64,000 nt of DNA. It comes from Ascidiimonas sp046199005 (GTDB lineage: Bacteria; Bacteroidota; Bacteroidia; Flavobacteriales; Flavobacteriaceae). The position numbers were made by a program, and so were the translations under genes. Positions 53,497 through 62,646 of the stretch are shown here, piece by piece; the stretch's first letter is position 1, and each line of letters starts with the position of its first letter. Under the pieces are notes generated by a model. It was not told where the DNA came from. It worked only from the letters and a program-made list of their open reading frames with translations, and searched no databases. The stretch lies in assembly GCA_046199005.1 (NCBI GenBank), contig CP176050.1, forward strand, positions 186,001 through 250,000. The letters are read 5' to 3'.

Positions 53497-54858
53497 ATGG
53501 CCAGAGTTTCTTCTGCTGAATTAGGGACCGATCCCATAGGAAAATTATTGATTAAACAAGCTGTTCCCGCTTCGATCGGGATACTTGTGATGTCTTTGAA
53601 TATTCTGGTCGACACTATTTTTGTAGGTCAGTGGATTGGTTCTACAGCGATTGCTGCAATTAATGTAGTGCTTCCGGTTTCTTTTTTTATAGGGGCATTA
53701 GGTATGGCGATCGGTATTGGGGGGTCTTCCATAATTTCAAGAGCACTAGGTGCAGATAATCATGAGAAGGCACTTTGCTCTTTTGGAAATCAAATTACTC
53801 TTACACTCTTGTTAACTTTGAGTCTGGTGGTTTTAGGACTTCTGTACGTGGACTCACTTATTCCGGCATTTGGTGGGAAAGGAGCCATTTTCGAACCAGC
53901 AAAAATATACTATGTAATTGTAGTTTGCGGAGTGCCTTTCCTGGCACTTTGTATGATGGGAAATAACGTGATCAGAGCAGAAGGGAAAGCAAAATTTGCG
54001 ATGATCGCGATGATTATTCCTTCTGTGGGGAATTTATTGATGGATTATATTTTTATCAATCTTTTGGATTATGGGATGCATGGTGCTGCCTGGGCTACTA
54101 CGATCTCTTACTTCTTATGTTTTTCGTATGTTTTTTGGTTTTTCCTTTCGAAGCATTCAGAATTAAAGATCAGCTGGAAGCACCTTGGCCTGGATCTCTC
54201 CATTGTGAAAGAAATAGGTTCATTGGGTTTTGTCACTTTATCAAGACAGGCAGTCGTGAGTGTGACTTACCTATTTATGAACAATATATTATTTGACCTT
54301 GGGGGTGAATCCTCGGTAACCGTATATGCTATTATCAGCAGGATGTTGATGTTTGCTTTATTTCCTGTGCTTGGAGTAACTCAGGGATTTTTACCAATAG
54401 CCGGATTCAATTACGGTGCCGGAAAATATATTCGCGTAGAAGAAACCATTAGAACTGCGATGAAATATTCAGTAGGACTAGGGCTGTTTATTTTTGTTTT
54501 TATCATGACGTTTCCAGAAGCGATCACCAAAATTTTTACCGATAACACACAGGTGGTGAATGAGGCACCAGGTGCGATGCGTTGGGTATTTGCTGCAACG
54601 CCTATTGTAGCCATACAATTGATAGGTGCCGCTTATTTTCAAGCGATAGGTAAAGCCATTCCTGCGCTACTACTAACCCTTACACGTCAGGGCTTTTTCT
54701 TTATTCCACTTATTTTTATTTTACCCCATTTTCTGGGCGAAATAGGAGTTTGGATCTCTTTTCCTATTGCTGATTTACTGGCTACCATCATTACAGCAAT
54801 TTACCTCCATAAAGAAGTTAAACGAACGCTCAAGAAGGATGCACCCGGTTCTACCTAA
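53497..54858 (+). CDS. MATE-family multidrug/cation antiporter
   Basis: A 453-residue inner-membrane transporter with about twelve helices in two related halves. The N-terminal segment PIGKLLIKQAVPASIG and the loop WIGSTAIAAINVVLP are typical of MATE proteins, as are GIGGSSIISRALG and, in the second half, GVTQGFLPIAGFNYGA. Exports drugs or organic cations against Na+ or H+. It may be expressed from a TATCTTCG -7-like element about 20 bases upstream. Confidence 0.93.
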   Translation: MARVSSAELGTDPIGKLLIKQAVPASIGILVMSLNILVDTIFVGQWIGSTAIAAINVVLPVSFFIGALGMAIGIGGSSIISRALGADNHEKALCSFGNQITLTLLLTLSLVVLGLLYVDSLIPAFGGKGAIFEPAKIYYVIVVCGVPFLALCMMGNNVIRAEGKAKFAMIAMIIPSVGNLLMDYIFINLLDYGMHGAAWATTISYFLCFSYVFWFFLSKHSELKISWKHLGLDLSIVKEIGSLGFVTLSRQAVVSVTYLFMNNILFDLGGESSVTVYAIISRMLMFALFPVLGVTQGFLPIAGFNYGAGKYIRVEETIRTAMKYSVGLGLFIFVFIMTFPEAITKIFTDNTQVVNEAPGAMRWVFAATPIVAIQLIGAAYFQAIGKAIPALLLTLTRQGFFFIPLIFILPHFLGEIGVWISFPIADLLATIITAIYLHKEVKRTLKKDAPGST

Positions 54859-54870
54859 ATTCCCTTAAAA

Positions 54871-54904
54871 TTGAAGGCTGTTTTATTTTTTATTGCTACT
54901 TTTA
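54871..54904 (+). promoter_or_regulatory. Promoter of the second sortilin/BNR gene
   Basis: TTG (54871-54873), a 23-base spacer and TACTTTTA (54897-54904, last base differs from consensus), 29 bases before the ATG. Confidence 0.45.
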
Positions 54905-54933
54905 GAACATAGCTAACTCAACAATATTTGATC

Positions 54934-57900
54934 ATGCGATTTTCTGTAATCAGTGCCATTCTGGCCATCTTCTTTTTGTGCTTACTACCCACAGACGCAA
55001 TTGCGCAACGAACTAAGAAATCAGCAAAAGAACCCGTATTTGCCGAGAAACTATACGATGCATTATCATATCGCTTAGTAGGACCATTTAGAGGAGGACG
55101 TTCTGCGGCAGTAACCGGTGTTCTAGGAAAACCCAATCTCTTTTATTTTGGCGCAACCGGAGGAGGCGTTTGGAAAACGCAAGATGGTGGTCGATCCTGG
55201 GAGAATATTTCTGATGGATTTTTCGGAGGATCCGTGGGCGCCATTGCGGTGGCAGCCAGCGATCCCAATGTTATCTATGTTGGAGGAGGTGAGGTTACTG
55301 TTAGGGGAAATGTTTCTTCGGGTTATGGAATCTGGAAAAGTGTAGATGCAGGAAAGACGTGGACTGCTTCCGGATTGGAAAAATCAAGGCATGTTCCCAG
55401 AATCGCTATACATCCTGATGATCCTAATATTGTTTATGCAGCAGTACTTGGCGATATATATAAACCCAGTAGTGAAAGAGGTGTCTATAAAAGCACAGAT
55501 GGCGGTAAAAGCTGGAAAAAGACCTTATTTACCAATGATCAGGCAGGAGCTGTAGACCTTACTTTAGATCCTAACAATCCCAGAATTATATATGCCGCAA
55601 CCTGGAGGGTTCAGCGTACGCCATATAGTTTAAGCAGTGGGGGAGAAGGGTCTGCCCTATGGAAAAGTACCGATAGCGGGGAGACATGGACAGAAATATC
55701 AAAAAAAGAGGGTTTTCCTAAAGGAACATTGGGGATCATTGGCGTTACCGTATCACCTCAAAATTCTGAACGTGTTTGGGCCATAGTAGAAAACAAAGAA
55801 AAAGGAGGTGTTTACCGAAGCGAAGACGGCGGAAACACCTGGAAATTGGTAAATAGTGAAAGAAGCCTGCGTCAACGTGCCTGGTATTACACACGTATCT
55901 ATGCAGATACAGAAGATGAAGATGTAGTTTATGTAGTGAACGTAAGGTATCACAAGTCTAAAGATGGAGGTAAAAATTTTAGCATGTACAATGCACCCCA
56001 TGGAGACCATCATGACTTATGGATTGCACCGGAAGATTCAAAACGTATGATCATTGCAGATGATGGAGGTGCACAGGTGAGTTACGACGGCGGTGAAACC
56101 TGGAGCACTTATCACAATCAACCCACAGCTCAGTTTTATCGCGTTACAGTAGATAATCATTATCCGTATCGTATTTATGTGGCACAACAGGATAATTCTA
56201 CCATTCGAATAAACCATCGAAGTGACGGAGGATCTATAGATGAAGACGACTGGGAAGAAACCGCTGGAGGCGAATCAGCACATATAGCAGTAGATCCAAA
56301 GGATAATGATATCGTCTATGGAGGTAGTTACGGAGGATTTCTCACCAGAGTAAATCACAAGACAGGAACAGTAAGGGCAATTAATGTATGGCCTGATAAT
56401 CCCATGGGCTATGGAGCCGAAGGAATGAAATATAGATTTCAATGGAACTTTCCAATTATTTTTTCAAAACATGATCCGAATAAATTATACACTTTCTCCA
56501 ATCATGTACACTTAAGCACTAATGAAGGACAAAGCTGGGAATTGGTAAGTCCTGATTTAACCCGAAATGACCCTGATAAACTTAAATCTTCCGGTGGGCC
56601 AATTACTCAGGATAATACAGGCGTGGAATACTACTGTACAATTTTTGCAGCAAATGAGAGTCCGTTAAAAGAAGGATTGCTATGGGTAGGAAGTGATGAC
56701 GGATTGATTCATATCACGAAAGACGGAGGGAAAAACTGGACCAATGTGACTCCGAAGAATTTACCTGAATGGAGTATGATTAATAGTATTGAACCTTCCG
56801 CTTTTGAAGAAGGCACTTGTTACGTTGCAGCTACCAGATATAAACTAGGTGATTTTACTCCTTACCTGTTTAAAACTACCAATTATGGTGAAACCTGGAC
56901 CAGGATCGATACAGGGATAGAAAGAGAACATTTTACCAGGGTAATCCGGGAAGATGTTAAGAAAAAAGGCTTGCTGTATGCAGGTACCGAAACGGGAATG
57001 TATGTGTCCTTTAACGACGGCAGAAACTGGCAAAAACTTCAACTAAACCTTCCTATAGTGCCCATCACTGATCTGGTAGTAAAAGATGACAATTTGGTGG
57101 TTGCAACTCAAGGGAGAAGTGTTTGGATTATAGATGATCTCACTGTGTTGAGACAGTTAAATACAGAGATGACTGATAAAGACATGCTACTTTTTCAACC
57201 AAAGGACGCGTATAGAACGAAAGGTTGGGGAGGTAAAGCCTCTAAAACAGCTGGGGCAAACCATCCCAACGGGGTGCTTACCTACTATTACTTAAAAGAT
57301 TTTGATGAAGAGAAAGATTCTGTTTCTCTTATTTATAAAGATGCCGATGGAAAGGTTATCAAGACTTTTAGCAATAAGGCGAAAGAAAAATCAGATCAGT
57401 TGAAAATTAAAAAAGGATCAAATTATTTTGTCTGGAATATGAGGTATGAAGGTGCCGAGAAACTACCCGGAATGATTTTATGGTGGGCAAATCTCAATGG
57501 GGCAAAAGCGGTTCCGGGAGATTACCAGGTAACCTTAGATGTCAATGGAAAAAGCGAGACCCAACAATTCAGAATAGTACCCGACCCACGCGCAGAAGTA
57601 GACGTTGCAGGGATGCAAACACAGTTTAACTTTGTAAAAGAAGTGAACGAAACGGTAGATAGAGCACATCAGTCCATAAAAAAGATACGAAATATTAACA
57701 AGCAACTAAAAGCGTTTCAGAAGCAGTATAAGGAAAATGAAGAAGTTTCAGATCTTGTGAAAAAAGCCGCTGAACTGGAAAAACAATTTACAGAAATAGA
57801 AGAGGCATTATATCAGACAAAAAACCGAAGCAATCAGGATCCATTAAATTTTCCGATAAAACTTACCAATAAACTGGCTCACATCAATAGTTTGGTGACT

Positions 57901-58071
57901 ATTGATGATTTTCCGCCTACAGCACAGGATATCGAGGTAAAGACTGAACTTTCAAAAGCGATCGAAGAAAAACTGGATGCGTTTGACAAATTGGTCAATA
58001 ATGAGATTAAAGCGTTTAATGCAGCCTTTAATGAAGCGAAGTTGCAGTATCTGTTTGTTGCAGATGAATAA
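54934..58071 (+). CDS. Secreted sortilin/VPS10-like BNR-repeat beta-propeller protein (1045 aa)
   Basis: I start at ATG 54934, not at a TTG two codons earlier, giving a signal peptide ending DAIAQ. Many Asp-box repeats follow (TQDGGRSW, SVDAGKTW, STDGGKSW, STDSGETW, SEDGGNTW, SYDGGETW, TKDGGKNW, TTNYGETW). It is a paralogue of the protein at 2361-5213 but lacks that protein's 80-residue insertion. It has its own C-terminal extension with a beta-sandwich (about 770-880) and an acidic coiled coil (about 890-1040, IKKIRNINKQLKAFQKQY). No T9SS domain is seen. Often labelled glycosyl hydrolase, without catalytic evidence. Confidence 0.87.
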   Translation: MRFSVISAILAIFFLCLLPTDAIAQRTKKSAKEPVFAEKLYDALSYRLVGPFRGGRSAAVTGVLGKPNLFYFGATGGGVWKTQDGGRSWENISDGFFGGSVGAIAVAASDPNVIYVGGGEVTVRGNVSSGYGIWKSVDAGKTWTASGLEKSRHVPRIAIHPDDPNIVYAAVLGDIYKPSSERGVYKSTDGGKSWKKTLFTNDQAGAVDLTLDPNNPRIIYAATWRVQRTPYSLSSGGEGSALWKSTDSGETWTEISKKEGFPKGTLGIIGVTVSPQNSERVWAIVENKEKGGVYRSEDGGNTWKLVNSERSLRQRAWYYTRIYADTEDEDVVYVVNVRYHKSKDGGKNFSMYNAPHGDHHDLWIAPEDSKRMIIADDGGAQVSYDGGETWSTYHNQPTAQFYRVTVDNHYPYRIYVAQQDNSTIRINHRSDGGSIDEDDWEETAGGESAHIAVDPKDNDIVYGGSYGGFLTRVNHKTGTVRAINVWPDNPMGYGAEGMKYRFQWNFPIIFSKHDPNKLYTFSNHVHLSTNEGQSWELVSPDLTRNDPDKLKSSGGPITQDNTGVEYYCTIFAANESPLKEGLLWVGSDDGLIHITKDGGKNWTNVTPKNLPEWSMINSIEPSAFEEGTCYVAATRYKLGDFTPYLFKTTNYGETWTRIDTGIEREHFTRVIREDVKKKGLLYAGTETGMYVSFNDGRNWQKLQLNLPIVPITDLVVKDDNLVVATQGRSVWIIDDLTVLRQLNTEMTDKDMLLFQPKDAYRTKGWGGKASKTAGANHPNGVLTYYYLKDFDEEKDSVSLIYKDADGKVIKTFSNKAKEKSDQLKIKKGSNYFVWNMRYEGAEKLPGMILWWANLNGAKAVPGDYQVTLDVNGKSETQQFRIVPDPRAEVDVAGMQTQFNFVKEVNETVDRAHQSIKKIRNINKQLKAFQKQYKENEEVSDLVKKAAELEKQFTEIEEALYQTKNRSNQDPLNFPIKLTNKLAHINSLVTIDDFPPTAQDIEVKTELSKAIEEKLDAFDKLVNNEIKAFNAAFNEAKLQYLFVADE

Positions 58072-58097
58072 ATATAAAGGCAATCTTAAAAGTTTCT

Positions 58098-58652
58098 ATG
58101 GTGTTTGAATATTATAACTACATAAAGTCATTACACCTCATTTTTGTGATCACCTGGTTTGCAGGATTATTTTATATGCCCAGATTGTTTATCTACCAGA
58201 TAGAAGCCTGGCATAAACCATCACCTGAAAAAGAGATTTTAGGAAAGCAGTTAAAACTCATGGCAAAAAGATTGTGGTTTATTATCACCTGGCCTTCAGC
58301 CATTCTGGCTACCTTATTTGCTGTTTGGTTATTATTAATACAACCAGTTTGGCTTCAGCAAGGTTGGATGCATGTAAAACTTGGTTTTGTGCTGCTACTT
58401 ATTATTTACCATTTAAAAAGTCATCAGATCTACAAACAACTTCAAGCCGATCAGGTAAAATACACCTCTAATTTTATGCGTATTTGGAATGAGGGTGCCA
58501 CGCTTATCTTATTTGCCGTAGTTTTTCTGGCTATTTTAAAGAATTCGGTAAATTGGATATTTGGTGTTGTGGGAATTTTTGGTCTTGCCGTTTTACTTAT
58601 GTTAGGAATCCGTCTTTATAAAAAAATAAGGGCCAAAAACCCTGAAGCTTAG
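58098..58652 (+). CDS. hemJ: Protoporphyrinogen IX oxidase HemJ (CopD-like)
   Basis: A 184-residue integral membrane protein that converts protoporphyrinogen IX to protoporphyrin IX. The HemJ hallmark appears near the N-terminus: SLHLIFVITWFAGLFYMPRLF, with the conserved His13 and the Tyr-x-Pro-Arg-Leu segment. Four hydrophobic helices are seen, at about 10-28, 57-77, 86-104 and 129-172 (the last region may be two). Older annotations call it CopD family. It completes the HemF-HemJ-HemH route found in this window. Confidence 0.9.
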   Translation: MVFEYYNYIKSLHLIFVITWFAGLFYMPRLFIYQIEAWHKPSPEKEILGKQLKLMAKRLWFIITWPSAILATLFAVWLLLIQPVWLQQGWMHVKLGFVLLLIIYHLKSHQIYKQLQADQVKYTSNFMRIWNEGATLILFAVVFLAILKNSVNWIFGVVGIFGLAVLLMLGIRLYKKIRAKNPEA

Positions 58653-58713
58653 TGAGATTTATTAGTCTAAAGTGGCTCGATTATTGTGGCTATTGCAAGT
58701 TAAATAGTAGTTT

Positions 58714-60168
58714 GTGAACAAAAAATTATCGCTTAGAACCCGTATTTTCTTTACCATGATCCTTCTGGTGGTAATTGCTTCGGTACTTATAGCAGGTGTC
58801 ACTATCTATCAATACAAAGAGCAATCAAAAGATTACCACAGAGATCGCTTGGAGCGAAAGGAAGAGCAGATAAAAGCAAGTGTAGACTATGTGATCATGA
58901 AAACTACCTATCCGGTAGAAACAGAATATCTGGAACTTATATTTAAAGATGAGATTTATGAGATCGCAGATGTTCAAAATGTAAATTTTAACATATATGA
59001 TCTAGAAGGTAACCTGATCAAGAGTTCTAGACCTAAGTTTGAAGAAGACAGTATCTCCAGATGTTTAAGTGCCGATGTGCTCAATGGTTTATCGATGTCT
59101 CCAACCGAACGTTTCGTGGAAAAGAAAATAGCGGCAGGGGGTCGTTTTCAATCTTCCTATACCTACATAACCGATAGCAAATTCAAGCCTATTGGGATCT
59201 TGAATCTCCCTTATTTCGAGGATGATTCCTTTAACACGATGGAGCTAAAAGAATTTTTGATCCGGTTGGGGGTTGTGTATCTTTTTATGCTAGGTATAGC
59301 TGTGTTTCTCGCCTATTTCATTTCGAAATATATAACGAGATCCCTTAAAACGATTTCCCAGAAAATAGATCAGACAAGGTTAAGTCATCGCAATGAAAAA
59401 ATTATTCTTAACGGTGCAAGTCAGGAAATAGAAACACTGGTAGGTGCTTACAATAGTATGATTGATGAGTTAGAAGAAAGTGCTGTGAAACTGGCAAGAA
59501 GTGAACGGGAGCAAGCCTGGAGAGAAATGGCGAAGCAAGTAGCTCATGAAATTAAGAATCCGTTGACCCCTATGCGTTTAAGCGTACAAAGTTTTCAGCG
59601 TAAATTTGATCCTTCAGACCCAGATGTAACCAAAAAATTGAATGAGTATACGCACACCCTGATACAGCAGATAGATACAATGAGTAATATCGCATCTGCT
59701 TTTTCCAACTTTGCTAAAATGCCGGCTCAACAAAATGAAACGCTCAATGTGGTAAAGGTAGTGAAGCTGGCACTTGATATTTTTAGTGAAAGATACATTT
59801 CATTTATAGCAGAGGAAGAAGAGATTATCGCAAAATTAGACCGTACACAACTTATTCGAGTGATCACTAATCTGGTAAAAAACGCAATTCAGGCCATTGA
59901 CGAATCAGGAGAACCCAAAATCGTCGTATCTGTTGCTTCAAACAAAGATGTAGTTGAAATCACGGTTGCCGATAACGGGAAAGGCATTCAGGAAGAGTTT
60001 CGAGATAAAATCTTTGAACCTAAATTTACCACAAAGAGCAGCGGGATGGGATTAGGCCTGGGTATGGTAAAAAATATTGTGGAAACCTACAAAGGAAATA
60101 TTAACTTTACATCACAAACTGGGAAAGGGACTGTTTTTGTGGTAACCTTTCCTATCGAAAAAACCTAA
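58714..60168 (+). CDS. NtrY-like sensor histidine kinase
   Basis: A 484-residue membrane kinase starting at GTG 58714. Membrane helices at about 11-33 and 184-204 enclose a periplasmic sensor of about 150 residues. A HAMP region (205-260) follows. The phospho-acceptor is His278 in QVAHEIKNPLTPMRLS. The ATPase domain has the N box LVKNAIQA (388-395), G1 DNGKGI (420-425) and G2 GMGLGLG (444-450). The LTPMRLS extension is typical of NtrY-type kinases. No response regulator is adjacent. An enoyl-CoA hydratase gene follows after four bases. Confidence 0.92.
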   Translation: MNKKLSLRTRIFFTMILLVVIASVLIAGVTIYQYKEQSKDYHRDRLERKEEQIKASVDYVIMKTTYPVETEYLELIFKDEIYEIADVQNVNFNIYDLEGNLIKSSRPKFEEDSISRCLSADVLNGLSMSPTERFVEKKIAAGGRFQSSYTYITDSKFKPIGILNLPYFEDDSFNTMELKEFLIRLGVVYLFMLGIAVFLAYFISKYITRSLKTISQKIDQTRLSHRNEKIILNGASQEIETLVGAYNSMIDELEESAVKLARSEREQAWREMAKQVAHEIKNPLTPMRLSVQSFQRKFDPSDPDVTKKLNEYTHTLIQQIDTMSNIASAFSNFAKMPAQQNETLNVVKVVKLALDIFSERYISFIAEEEEIIAKLDRTQLIRVITNLVKNAIQAIDESGEPKIVVSVASNKDVVEITVADNGKGIQEEFRDKIFEPKFTTKSSGMGLGLGMVKNIVETYKGNINFTSQTGKGTVFVVTFPIEKT

Positions 60169-60172
60169 ACCA

Positions 60173-60955
60173 ATGAATTTCGAAAACATTCTCGTTAAAA
60201 AAGAAGACCAAATCGGGATTATTACTATCAACAGACCTAAAAAACTAAACGCACTTAATCGTCATACTATTGAGGAACTTCATAATGCTATCGATGCACT
60301 TAATGGTGAATCTGAGATCAAAATAATTATTTTGACGGGTAGCGGTGAAAAAGCATTTGTTGCTGGTGCGGATATATCTGAATTTTCTGATTTCTCGGTG
60401 AAAGAGGGAGGAAGGCTTGCCAGAAAAGGGCAGGAATTATTATTTGATTTTATTGAAAACCTTAAAAAACCAGTAATTGCCGCTGTAAATGGTTTCGCCC
60501 TTGGTGGCGGACTTGAATTAGCCATGTCTTGTCATTTTAGGGTAGCAAGTGATAATGCCCGTATGGGACTGCCGGAGGTATCATTAGGGGTAATTCCCGG
60601 TTATGGTGGTACGCAACGTTTGCCGCAATTGGTTGGTAAAGGTAGAGCCATGGAAATGATTATGACCGCTGGGATGATCGATGCCGAAAAAGCACTTTCC
60701 TACGGTCTTGTAAATCATGTGGTGCCTTTAGATGATCTTATGCCCCTGTGTTTGAAAATAGCAAACAAGATCCTGAATAATTCTTCTGTAGCTATCAGTT
60801 ACGCAATTGAAGCAGTCAATGCTGGATTCAAGACCGGTGTAGATGGTTTCAACGCCGAAGTAAATGCTTTTGGCCATTGCTTTGGTACCGCAGATTTTAA
60901 AGAGGGTACGGCTGCCTTTTTAGAGAAAAGAAAAGCGGACTTCCCCGGAGCATAA
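60173..60955 (+). CDS. Enoyl-CoA hydratase/isomerase family protein
   Basis: A 260-residue crotonase-fold enzyme. The oxyanion-hole segments are AFVAGADISEF (about 63-73) and NGFALGGGLELAMSCH. The second catalytic Glu is in MGLPEVSLGVIPGYGGTQRL, and the first candidate Glu in GGGLELAM. Both acids fit a true short-chain enoyl-CoA hydratase of fatty-acid or amino-acid breakdown. Its close spacing to the kinase gene suggests co-transcription. Confidence 0.92.
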   Translation: MNFENILVKKEDQIGIITINRPKKLNALNRHTIEELHNAIDALNGESEIKIIILTGSGEKAFVAGADISEFSDFSVKEGGRLARKGQELLFDFIENLKKPVIAAVNGFALGGGLELAMSCHFRVASDNARMGLPEVSLGVIPGYGGTQRLPQLVGKGRAMEMIMTAGMIDAEKALSYGLVNHVVPLDDLMPLCLKIANKILNNSSVAISYAIEAVNAGFKTGVDGFNAEVNAFGHCFGTADFKEGTAAFLEKRKADFPGA

Positions 60956-61029
60956 AATTTTAATTGTTAATTTGCGTTTTATTGAATGGGAATGCCCTTT
61001 CCCTAATCTTAACTTAACCTCTTCATATC

Positions 61030-62589
61030 ATGATACGTATTTTTTTGGTTTTAACGCTGTTTGTAGTCTTCAATCCTGCTGTAGCCCAATCTCCTGAAGT
61101 TTCCTATAGTACAGGAGAGAGCATAAGTGACAGACATAAATTTTCTAATATCATTGCTACCGAGAACGATGGTAAAGGAGGCGTTATTGTCGTAAGAGCT
61201 TTTTATGGTGGTATGATCATTCGTTTACAGGGTTATTACATTGCACACTTCAACAAATCGCTGGAACTTATAGATGAGTATACCTATAAAGCAGACGATG
61301 TAGAAGTTATGGGGGTCGTTTCCGGTACTAACGGAATATCAATTATCGAAGTAGGATACAATAAAGACAGTGGTCATTACATCTATTGGGCCAATACAAC
61401 TCCTCTGGATCGTTTTAGTTTTCGAAAAAAAGAGTTATTTCGTTTTAAGCGAGAGCGAGAACGAAGGATCAATTTTCTAACCAATTATGAAGTCCCTTTT
61501 AACGATAAGTTTTACTCTCAGTTACTTTTTGATAGTGAGAAATCGGTATTTATGATCTCTATCGATAGTAAAAGTAAAAGCAGAGACCTGCATAAAATTT
61601 ACTTCTTCGATTCTAATCTCAATAATCTGATGGAGTATGTACTTGAAAAAGAAACAGAAGATCGTCATCTTGTTTTCGAGAATCTGGAATACAATACGAA
61701 TAATAATTCGTTCTATTTGCTGTCAAAAGCGTATGAACAAGGCAAGCGAACTAAAACTATCTCACTAAAATACAGATATCAACTATTTAGGTTTTCGAAG
61801 GACGAATTACCAGTAATGCAATATTTTGAGAAAAAAGACCTTTTTGCCAGTTCTCTAAAACTAATCCCAGATAATGAAGTACTTAAATGCGTAGGCTTTT
61901 ATTCGAATTACAGCGATCGCAAATACAGAGGTCTTGTATATATTGAATTAGGCGCTAATGATTTGACAATTAAAGAACAAAAGTTCAATCCTTTTTCAGA
62001 GCAATTCATGAAAGACAAGTATGGGGCGGAAACCGATAAAGAACTTAAAAACCTTGCTTTTAGAGATCTGCATGTATTAGATGATGGTTCTATTATTTTT
62101 AATGCCGAAGAAGAATATGTCAGCGGCACCTTCAAGAACAATCCAGATGATTCCCGAACACAGATTTTCATTTATCATTACAATGATATTGTTTGTGCAA
62201 AACTTAATGCATCTGGAGAAATGGTATGGGCAAGAAACATCAATAAAGCCGAAAAAACTATGGGTGATGAAGCCTATGTTTCTTATACGTCTCTAGTAAA
62301 TAATGGAAACACTTGTTTTTTTATCAATTCAGGTTCAAAACCTCAAGAAATATCAGGAGAACGTATCCTGTTCAAAAAAGGGTATTCTAAAAGTCCGGAA
62401 GTTTATATGATCCTTATTGATAGTTCGGGTAATCTAAGTTATACCCAAGTCACTACAAAAAAAGAGGTAAGGCTCCCTGTGATGGTAAGCGAAGGACTGG
62501 TTTCACCAGACAATCAATCTGTATTTTTTCTTGCCAGGAGAGGGAATCGCAGGCAACCATTAAGAGTTTCTGCCTCTCTTAATAATTAA
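61030..62589 (+). CDS. Secreted protein of unknown function (519 aa)
   Basis: Signal peptide ends PAVAQ. The mature protein is rich in beta strands with many aromatic and charged residues, and repeated short strand-turn units (LELIDEYTYKADD, GEMVWARNINKAEK) suggest a propeller. No cysteine motif, lipobox or sorting domain is present. No family is recognised. It is a single gene with 57 bases to the radical SAM gene, whose dyad promoter separates them. Likely periplasmic. Confidence 0.8.
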   Translation: MIRIFLVLTLFVVFNPAVAQSPEVSYSTGESISDRHKFSNIIATENDGKGGVIVVRAFYGGMIIRLQGYYIAHFNKSLELIDEYTYKADDVEVMGVVSGTNGISIIEVGYNKDSGHYIYWANTTPLDRFSFRKKELFRFKRERERRINFLTNYEVPFNDKFYSQLLFDSEKSVFMISIDSKSKSRDLHKIYFFDSNLNNLMEYVLEKETEDRHLVFENLEYNTNNNSFYLLSKAYEQGKRTKTISLKYRYQLFRFSKDELPVMQYFEKKDLFASSLKLIPDNEVLKCVGFYSNYSDRKYRGLVYIELGANDLTIKEQKFNPFSEQFMKDKYGAETDKELKNLAFRDLHVLDDGSIIFNAEEEYVSGTFKNNPDDSRTQIFIYHYNDIVCAKLNASGEMVWARNINKAEKTMGDEAYVSYTSLVNNGNTCFFINSGSKPQEISGERILFKKGYSKSPEVYMILIDSSGNLSYTQVTTKKEVRLPVMVSEGLVSPDNQSVFFLARRGNRRQPLRVSASLNN

Positions 62590-62607
62590 CATTTTCTAAG
62601 ATTATTT

Positions 62608-62643
62608 ATTGGATAAATTCCATATTTTTGGAATAAATCCAAT
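62608..62643 (+). promoter_or_regulatory. Promoter -7 embedded in a 36-base dyad before the radical SAM gene
   Basis: ATTGGATAAATTCCA (62608-62622) and TGGAATAAATCCAAT (62629-62643) are inverted repeats with 13 of 15 pairs. The 6-base spacer and first bases of the second arm form a perfect -7 TATTTTTG (62623-62630). Each arm also contains its own TGGA-N5-TCCA dyad. It ends three bases before the ATG. Confidence 0.6.
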
Positions 62644-62646
62644 AAC

